A stretch of DNA of 5,746 bases, taken from Archangium sp. (GTDB lineage Bacteria > Myxococcota > Myxococcia > Myxococcales > Myxococcaceae). The notes under the pieces were generated by a model. That model made no database searches and was not told the DNA's origin. It was given only the letters and a program-made list of their open reading frames with translations. Both the position numbers and the translations under genes were made by a program. This document shows positions 1 through 5,003 of this stretch, piece after piece (the stretch's first letter is position 1; every line of letters starts with the position of its first letter). Location: contig JAEUJR010001013.1 of assembly GCA_016793585.1 (NCBI GenBank), positions 1 to 5,746 of the forward strand, given 5' to 3'.

Positions 1-2541
1 CTGCTGCCCCTCGAGTTCGTCGAAGAGGTGAACGTCATCACCGGCGGGTACATGCCCGAGTTCGGCCGCGCAGGCGGTGGCGTGCTGAACGTGGTGACGA
101 AGTCGGGCTCCAATGACTTCCACGGCTCGGTGTGGGGCAACTGGTGGCCGGGCGCGTTGACGGCGACCCCCAGCACCGTGCGCAACGAAGGCAGCTCGCT
201 CGAGACGACGACGAAGCGCCACAACACCGGCGACTTCGGTGCTGACCTCGGCGGCGCCATCATCAAGGACAAGCTCTGGTTCTACGGCGGCGTCGCGCAG
301 TCGTACGACCGGCAGCGCGTGACGCGTGGCGTGCGGCGCTTTCTGCTCAACGACGACGCGAGCGACTTCCTCTACGACGACGCCGGCAACATTCGCACCG
401 AGGGCGTCACCAGCAACTCGCGCTTCGACGACCGCCGCGCCTTCACCTGGTTCGGCAAGCTGACGTGGCTCATCGATGGCAACAACTCGCTCGCGCTCTC
501 GGTGACGGGCAGCCCGCAGCAGCGCGTGGCTCCGGTGTTCGCGCCGCTCGGCTACGGCGCCGACCTCGACACCACGAACTCGACGACGGCCTCGCTCAAG
601 TACACGGGCAGCTTCCTCGACAAACACCTGCTGGTCGACGCGACCGCCGGGTGGAATCGCACCGAGCAGGCACGGCTCCCGAACGACGGCTCGCACCCGG
701 GCCAGACGACGGGCTTCGCGGGCGTTCCCCAGACGCAGTTCCGCCGCAACCCGCCGCTGTCGATTCGTGACTTCGAAGAGCTGCCGGCTGGCGTCGCCGA
801 CCTCTGCGAGCCCGCCGGCTTCATCGCCAGCAAGCGCGTGCCGTACAAAGGCCTCAACCGGTACGTCATGGCGTGCCCCGTCACCGGCGGCGGCGCGACG
901 TACAACATCGGTGGCCGCGGCTTCATGTCGGAGTCCGAAGCCGACCGCCTGCAGGCGCGGGTGAACGTCTCGTACCTGTTTCAGCTGCTCGGCCATCACA
1001 TCGCGCGCGCCGGCGCCGACGTGGAGTGGACGCAGTACCGCGTGAACAAGTCGTACTCGGGCGGCGTGAGCCTCATCGACCTGCCGGCCGTGCCCGGTGC
1101 CGACTTCCTCGGGCAGCGCGACCAGTCGTACCTCGCGAACCCCGACGACCGCGTGCCGCTCCTCAACGTGCGCACCACGCCGAGCCAGTTCACGACCGGC
1201 CTCTACCTGCAGGACAGCTGGACGATTCTCGACGCCGTCACGCTCAACGGCGGCCTTCGCTACGACACGCAGCAGCTCTTCGCGTCGAACGGCGAGCTGG
1301 GCCTCTCGCTCAACAACATGCTCTCGCCGCGCGTCGGCCTCATCTACGACTTCACGGGAGCCGGCCGCTCGAAGGTGTTCGCGAACTACGCCGTCTATCA
1401 CCAGAACATCCCCCTGCAGATGGCCGACCGTGCGCTCACCGGCGAGTATCAAACCTATACGTACAATTCTGCGGCTGGCTGTGACCCGATTGGAAACGGC
1501 GCCAAAGGCTGTACCGACAAGGCGAACGCGGTGGCGCTCAACGAAGACCCGCTCGCGCCGTCTCCCAACTACGTGCGCTTCGCCGCCGGCCGCACGATGG
1601 TCGACCCGAACCTTCAACCCACGGCCAAGGGAGAGCTCACCGCCGGCCTCGAGTACGAGGTCATCTCGAACCTGCGCGTGGGCCTCATCGGCACGCACAA
1701 CTGGCTCTTCAACGCCGTCGAAGACATGTCGAACGACGAAGGCGCGACGTACTTCATCGGCAACCCCGGCTCGGGCCTCGCGAAGGCGTTCCCCAAAGCC
1801 GAGCGCAAGTACTTCGCCGGCACGCTCTACGCGTCGAAGGCCTTCACCGACGGCTGGCTCGTGCAGGGCAGCTACACGTTGTCGAGCCTGTACGGGAACT
1901 ACTCGGGCCTCTTCCGCCCCGAGACGGGCCAGCTCGACCCCGGCATCTCGAGCGACTTCGACCTGAAGTCACTGCTCGTCAACCGCACCGGCTTCCTCCC
2001 GTCGGACCGCACGCACCAGGTGAAGGCGTACGTCGCGAAGGACTTCGAGGTCTCTCCCACCGTCTCGATTCTCGCGGGCCTCTCGTACGAGGGCTTCTCG
2101 GGCACGCCCATCAACTACCTCGCGCGCCACCCGCTCTACGGCAACGACGAGACGTTCGTGCTGCCGCGTGGCTCGGCGGGCCGCACCCCATGGACGCACA
2201 ACGTGAACGTGCGCGGCGGCCTGCAGTGGAAGGTGACGAAGGAGCAGACGGTGCAGGTGACGCTCGACCTCTTCAACCTGCTCAACCTGCAGGAGGCCAC
2301 CGAGGTCTCGCAGCGCCTGTCGACGGTCGAGATTCTTCCGGCGTCGGTGCCCGAGGGGAAAGACCCGGCCGAGGCCGCGTGTCTGTCGGGCAACAACCCG
2401 ACGTGCCAGACGATTCTGCAGAAGAAGGTCAACGGAGCGACGGTGCCGGTGGCCTCGACCGACCTCAACGGCAACTTCAAACAACCCACCGCCTACCAGC
2501 AGCCGTTCTCGGTGCGGCTCGGCGTGAAGCTGTCGTTCTAA
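1..2541 (+). CDS. TonB-dependent outer-membrane receptor, Oar-like (5' partial)
   Basis: The frame is open from the first base to TAA at 2539-2541, giving 846 residues; residue numbers here count from the window edge. The start codon, signal peptide, any carboxypeptidase-regulatory-like domain, the TonB box and the front of the plug are upstream. Residues 20-43 carry the end of a plug domain, with EFGRAGGGVLNVVTKSGSN followed by FHGS, which is typical of Oar-type receptors. The rest is a beta-barrel of alternating aromatic/polar strands. It includes YLQDSW (402-407), NGGLRYD, SPRVGLIYDF (about 442-451) and DLFNLLNLQE (756-765), and it ends in SVRLGVKLSF with a terminal Phe, the usual outer-membrane assembly signal. 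Six Cys form three close pairs (269/292, 494/504, 794/802), probably loop disulfides. By family it imports or binds a substrate using TonB energy; the substrate cannot be read from the sequence. It is probably co-transcribed with the lipoprotein gene 15 nt downstream. Codon use shifts locally at 1447-1512. Confidence 0.93.
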   Translation: MLPLEFVEEVNVITGGYMPEFGRAGGGVLNVVTKSGSNDFHGSVWGNWWPGALTATPSTVRNEGSSLETTTKRHNTGDFGADLGGAIIKDKLWFYGGVAQSYDRQRVTRGVRRFLLNDDASDFLYDDAGNIRTEGVTSNSRFDDRRAFTWFGKLTWLIDGNNSLALSVTGSPQQRVAPVFAPLGYGADLDTTNSTTASLKYTGSFLDKHLLVDATAGWNRTEQARLPNDGSHPGQTTGFAGVPQTQFRRNPPLSIRDFEELPAGVADLCEPAGFIASKRVPYKGLNRYVMACPVTGGGATYNIGGRGFMSESEADRLQARVNVSYLFQLLGHHIARAGADVEWTQYRVNKSYSGGVSLIDLPAVPGADFLGQRDQSYLANPDDRVPLLNVRTTPSQFTTGLYLQDSWTILDAVTLNGGLRYDTQQLFASNGELGLSLNNMLSPRVGLIYDFTGAGRSKVFANYAVYHQNIPLQMADRALTGEYQTYTYNSAAGCDPIGNGAKGCTDKANAVALNEDPLAPSPNYVRFAAGRTMVDPNLQPTAKGELTAGLEYEVISNLRVGLIGTHNWLFNAVEDMSNDEGATYFIGNPGSGLAKAFPKAERKYFAGTLYASKAFTDGWLVQGSYTLSSLYGNYSGLFRPETGQLDPGISSDFDLKSLLVNRTGFLPSDRTHQVKAYVAKDFEVSPTVSILAGLSYEGFSGTPINYLARHPLYGNDETFVLPRGSAGRTPWTHNVNVRGGLQWKVTKEQTVQVTLDLFNLLNLQEATEVSQRLSTVEILPASVPEGKDPAEAACLSGNNPTCQTILQKKVNGATVPVASTDLNGNFKQPTAYQQPFSVRLGVKLSF

Positions 2542-2545
2542 CGAG

Positions 2546-2550
2546 AGGAG
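2546..2550 (+). promoter_or_regulatory. Shine-Dalgarno site AGGAG
   Basis: AGGAG sits 6 nt before the ATG at 2557 and 4 nt after the receptor's stop codon. It fixes the lipoprotein start and is the only well-placed canonical Shine-Dalgarno sequence in the window. The other three internal gene starts have none. Confidence 0.8.
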
Positions 2551-2556
2551 CCACCC

Positions 2557-3435
2557 ATGTTCCGCACCATCTCGTTCGCGCTGACGTCTTCCTTCCTCGC
2601 CGGGCTCGCCATGTCGGGCTGCTTTGCTGCGCAGCCGCCACCGCAGTGCCAGACGGTCTCGACGCAGGACTTCAACGGCAACCCGCCGTACCTCGCGATG
2701 CTGAAGCAGACGTCGGCGTCGGCCGCGTGCACCGAAGGGCAGAAGCTCGCGTCGATGCTCGTCGGCGTGCAGGACTACATTCCGCCCGGTGGTGGAGCCG
2801 CGAAGCTGGTGCTCCGCCCGGGCCGCCTCGTCGACCTCGCGCAGGGCAACGTCTTCAAGGCCGACATCGACGCGAAGAACGACTGCCAGGCGAAGAAGAA
2901 CTGCGGCAGCTGCGGGCCCGATGGTGGCAACCCGTGCCTCTTCGTCGACGACCCGGTGACGCGCAGCGACCCCGAAGACCCCGAAGGGAAGAAGCTGAAC
3001 GCGCTGGGTGGGTTCGCGCGCGCACCGAGCAACGGCATCTGCGCGGCGTCGGAGCCGCTGGTGGCGTCGCAGAACTTCGAGGCCCGCACGCTCGCGCTCG
3101 TCGACGGAGGCATGGCCACCCTGCCCGCGCTGCCCGCGACGTTCTCGTTCTCGGACGTGAAGGTCATCACCACGTTCGAGGTGCCAGGCACGGCGTTCAC
3201 GGCGAAGCTGGCGCAGACCGAAGGCGCGTGCGTGGCGGCGTACGACGTCGTGGCCTTCTACCCGTCGATTGCGTGTGAAGCCGACGTCGACTGCGACCCG
3301 AACACCGACCTCGACGCGGGCCGCAACACGGGCTCGGGCATCAACCCCGACTTCGCGCCGAAGTGCGACACCGACCTGGGCTTCTGCGTGCCGACCGTCG
3401 ACGTGACGAAGCCTGGCTTGCCGAAGCTGCCGTGA
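2557..3435 (+). CDS. Cysteine-rich lipoprotein, partner of the TonB receptor
   Basis: The protein has 292 residues. A signal peptide (residues 1-21: Arg3, then a hydrophobic stretch) ends in the lipobox M-S-G-C, so Cys22 is the predicted lipidation site. There is no Asp at +2, which fits outer-membrane sorting if the E. coli rule applies. The mature chain holds 12 further Cys (31, 58, 110, 116, 119, 127, 162, 225, 240, 246, 270, 277), an even number consistent with disulfides in an exported protein. A central cluster 110-127 (C-x5-C-x2-C-x7-C) is followed by an Asp/Pro/Glu-rich stretch. The C-terminal cluster 240-277 (C-x5-C-x23-C-x6-C, with CEADVDC and FCVP) resembles small Cys-rich modules often seen in myxobacterial surface lipoproteins. 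The start is set by AGGAG 6 nt upstream. The tight spacing implies co-expression and perhaps a physical partnership with the receptor. I recognise no enzyme domain; the function is unknown. Confidence 0.88.
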   Translation: MFRTISFALTSSFLAGLAMSGCFAAQPPPQCQTVSTQDFNGNPPYLAMLKQTSASAACTEGQKLASMLVGVQDYIPPGGGAAKLVLRPGRLVDLAQGNVFKADIDAKNDCQAKKNCGSCGPDGGNPCLFVDDPVTRSDPEDPEGKKLNALGGFARAPSNGICAASEPLVASQNFEARTLALVDGGMATLPALPATFSFSDVKVITTFEVPGTAFTAKLAQTEGACVAAYDVVAFYPSIACEADVDCDPNTDLDAGRNTGSGINPDFAPKCDTDLGFCVPTVDVTKPGLPKLP

Positions 3436-3440
3436 GCCGG

Positions 3441-3471
3441 CCTGCACACCGATGTGCAGCGACCTGCACAC
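3441..3471 (+). repeat. 9-bp direct repeat CCTGCACAC, 22-bp period
   Basis: CCTGCACAC occurs at 3441-3449 and again at 3463-3471. The start-to-start distance of 22 bp is about two helical turns. The first copy is also the left arm of a perfect 7-bp inverted repeat (CTGCACA / TGTGCAG). It could be a pair of protein-binding half-sites ahead of the next gene, or simply part of the RNA hairpin described at 3442-3478. Confidence 0.5.
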
Positions 3472-3478
3472 GTCGGTG
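3442..3478 (+). terminator. Strong bulged hairpin after the lipoprotein gene, candidate terminator
   Basis: The stem CACCGA+TGTGCAG (3447-3459) pairs with CTGCACA+TCGGTG (3464-3470 and 3473-3478), giving 13 bp around a CGAC tetraloop with a 2-nt CG bulge at 3471-3472. A second, mutually exclusive hairpin uses CTGCACA (3442-3448), loop CCGA, and TGTGCAG (3453-3459). The stem begins 11 nt past the lipoprotein stop codon. No T-run follows, so it is not a classical Rho-independent terminator. It may be a U-tract-less terminator, an mRNA 3'-end stabiliser or a DNA operator. Confidence 0.45.
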
Positions 3479-3540
3479 CTGAGGGACTTCGCAAGTACCT
3501 GAATCACGGGTTGGCCCCGAAGCTGCTCTGCGGCTGGGGC

Positions 3541-4473
3541 ATGCGAACCCTGCCTCTGCTCCTCGTCGTCGTCCTCTCAGCCTGCGGCGGCGCCTGGCTG
3601 CCCGACGTGCCGCCGCCCGCTCCGCGCCAGTCTGCTGCGGCCCCATTCGAGATCGTCTTCAAGCCCTCGAAGGCGCAGCCCGCCGCCCTCTGGAGCAGCA
3701 CCCTCGAACACACTGCGTGGGTGGCTGACGGCCAGCTTCACTGGTTGAGCGCGTCGGGCCGTGGCGCGCTCCCCATTCCCGCGACGCCGCTGTGGGACGC
3801 CGATGCCGTCGACGGACAGGGCTGGGCGCTGACGTCACAGCGAGCGCTCGTTCAGCTGACGGCCGCAGGTGCGCTCCCCGTTCCTGCCCCGCCGATGCCG
3901 CTCGAGCACGGCAGCCGCGTGCACGCCTTCGAGCGCGACGTGCTCATCGTTGCGACGCCTTTCGAGGACGAGACCCAGCCGGCGAGCCTCTGCGTGTTTC
4001 GCGCGACGCAGTGGAGTTGCGCCAGGCACACCAGCAGCGCGACCTCACTTTTCCCCGACGGGCGCGACCCGGGCTCGCCGAACGCCTTCCTCTTTCACGA
4101 GTTCGATGGAGTGACCCGAGCGGACTTCAGCTTCGAGCTCACGACGGGCCTCATCACGCGCCTCACGACGGCCTCGGCAGCTCGCGCGCTCGAGAGCGGC
4201 ACCACGCTCCAGCGTGATGGCCGTGCGCCCCTGCAGGTGACCTGGTCGGTGACGCAGGTGCGCGTCGGCTGCTTCGACCCCGACGGCAAGGTGCTGCCGG
4301 TGTGCACGCGCGAGGGCCCTGTCACCGAGGTCATCTTCTCGGAGCTCGAGGGCGAGACCGTGCGCGAAGTCGCCCACGCCCACCTCGACGCGAACGTGTC
4401 GACGCTGCGGCGACACGGCTCGTTCCTCGTCTCGTTCACCCTCAATGACGGCGTCGTCATCACGCTGCCGTGA
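3541..4473 (+). CDS. Hypothetical lipoprotein
   Basis: The protein has 310 residues from the ATG at 3541. This start is preferred over the in-frame ATG at 3454 because it places a compact signal peptide at the N-terminus: MRTLPLLLVVVLSAC, with lipobox L-S-A-C and lipid-bearing Cys15. The upstream ATG would add 29 unrelated residues and lies inside a hairpin. No clear Shine-Dalgarno site precedes either start. After Cys15 comes a short Pro/Ala linker (about 19-35). Then come Trp-containing beta-rich segments (for example TAWVADGQLHWLS at 58-70 and GWALTSQRALVQLT at 94-107) that look like beta-propeller or WD-like blades, though too divergent to assign. Four later Cys (151, 160, 244, 255) could form two disulfides. 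I do not recognise the family. The 105-nt gap upstream and 102-nt gap downstream suggest a separate transcription unit. It is likely an envelope protein; its role is unknown. Confidence 0.8.
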   Translation: MRTLPLLLVVVLSACGGAWLPDVPPPAPRQSAAAPFEIVFKPSKAQPAALWSSTLEHTAWVADGQLHWLSASGRGALPIPATPLWDADAVDGQGWALTSQRALVQLTAAGALPVPAPPMPLEHGSRVHAFERDVLIVATPFEDETQPASLCVFRATQWSCARHTSSATSLFPDGRDPGSPNAFLFHEFDGVTRADFSFELTTGLITRLTTASAARALESGTTLQRDGRAPLQVTWSVTQVRVGCFDPDGKVLPVCTREGPVTEVIFSELEGETVREVAHAHLDANVSTLRRHGSFLVSFTLNDGVVITLP

Positions 4474-4475
4474 CT

Positions 4476-4491
4476 CGGGCCTCACGGCCTG
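4476..4491 (+). terminator. Short hairpin just after the lipoprotein stop
   Basis: CGGGCC (4476-4481), loop TCAC, and GGCCTG (4486-4491) form a 6-bp stem including one G-U pair, 2 nt after the TGA at 4471-4473. There is no T-run. In DNA this GC-rich such a stem can occur by chance, so it is a weak terminator candidate. Confidence 0.25.
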
Positions 4492-4518
4492 CCCAAGCCT
4501 GCGTTCCTGAATTCGCGA

Positions 4519-4544
4519 CTCACGTTCCCGTGCGCGGGAATGAG
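4519..4544 (+). terminator. Bulged tetraloop hairpin between lipoprotein and DUF1795-like gene
   Basis: TTCCCG (4525-4530) pairs with CGGGAA (4535-4540) around a TGCG loop. The stem extends through CTCA (4519-4522) / TGAG (4541-4544) past a 2-nt CG bulge at 4523-4524, giving 10 bp in all. The build (tetraloop plus CG bulge) resembles the hairpin at 3447-3478. No T-run follows. It may end or protect the upstream transcript, or separate the two units. Confidence 0.35.
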
Positions 4545-4562
4545 GAGCGGAGCCCTGCTGCG

Positions 4563-4568
4563 TACAGT
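4563..4568 (+). promoter_or_regulatory. Possible -10 element of a leaderless promoter
   Basis: TACAGT matches TATAAT at four of six positions and ends 7 nt before the ATG at 4576, so transcription would begin at or very near the start codon. No Shine-Dalgarno site is suitably placed for that ATG, which fits a leaderless mRNA. I see no convincing -35 element at the expected spacing, so support is weak. Confidence 0.25.
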
Positions 4569-4575
4569 GCGCGGC

Positions 4576-5001
4576 ATGAACCAGCTCAACGGCTTTCAGT
4601 TCTCTCCCCCGCCCGGCTACCGGGTCGACGAGGTGATGTCTTCGTGGCGCGGGCCGTCGACGGCGTCTGGCTCGGCTTCGTTCATCGCGCAGACGAAGAA
4701 GGCCCGCCTCGGCGCCAGCCTCGACGAGCTCACCACCGAGACCGTGCTCGAGCTGACGCAATCACTCGGCAACGGCCTCAAAGACATGTCGAAGGCCGAG
4801 TTCGCGTTCGACGACGGCGGCACCGGCATGCTGCTCGGCTTCACCCTCAACACCTCGACCGGTACCTACCGCCAGTACTTCGCGCTGCGGCTGCACGGCG
4901 ACCGCCTGTGCACGCTCACCGTCACCGCCTCGGCGGCCTCGCTCGACCAGGCGCAGGCGAACGCGCTGCTCACCTCCATCGCCTCGCTCCGATTGGCCTG
5001 A
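4576..5001 (+). CDS. DcrB-related / DUF1795-like protein (possible Eag-type chaperone)
   Basis: The protein has 141 residues. The ATG at 4576 is preferred over the in-frame ATG at 4540 because the family-like N-terminus, GFQFSPPPGYR (6-16), follows directly and the extra 12 residues look like noise. The layout matches DUF1795 as I know it. There is an N-terminal F-x-P-P-x-G-Y strand, a middle helix after SLDELTTETVLELTQSL (48-64), and a C-terminal strand-strand-helix unit: YRQYFALRLHGDRLCTLTVT (98-117), then SLDQAQANALLTSIASLRL (122-140). There is no signal peptide, so it is probably cytosolic, unlike enterobacterial periplasmic DcrB. This favours the Eag branch, in which DUF1795 proteins hold the N-terminal region of type VI secretion effectors. 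No other secretion gene is in view. It is 2 nt upstream of the peroxidase-like gene and probably translationally coupled to it. The fold assignment is moderately secure; the chaperone role is inference. Confidence 0.75.
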   Translation: MNQLNGFQFSPPPGYRVDEVMSSWRGPSTASGSASFIAQTKKARLGASLDELTTETVLELTQSLGNGLKDMSKAEFAFDDGGTGMLLGFTLNTSTGTYRQYFALRLHGDRLCTLTVTASAASLDQAQANALLTSIASLRLA

Positions 5002-5003
5002 AC

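Noticed and set aside
1097..1966. 289-residue + strand frame inside the receptor gene
   Set aside because: It is a Ser/Thr/Arg/Ala-rich out-of-frame shadow of the receptor, whose own frame carries clear TonB-receptor motifs throughout.
1969..3507. 512-residue open frame on the - strand
   Set aside because: It crosses the receptor and lipoprotein genes antisense. Its translation is dominated by Arg, Val and Ala repeats typical of GC-rich shadow frames, and it has no recognisable domain.
3511..3527. Sigma-54-like promoter TTGGCCCCGAAGCTGCT
   Set aside because: The GG-N10-GC core is present, but three informative consensus positions differ and the implied transcript would start about 3 nt before the ATG. 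A chance match is plausible in GC-rich DNA.
3454..3540. Alternative upstream start of the second lipoprotein
   Set aside because: It would bury the lipoprotein signal peptide 29 residues in, and the ATG lies inside a stable hairpin.
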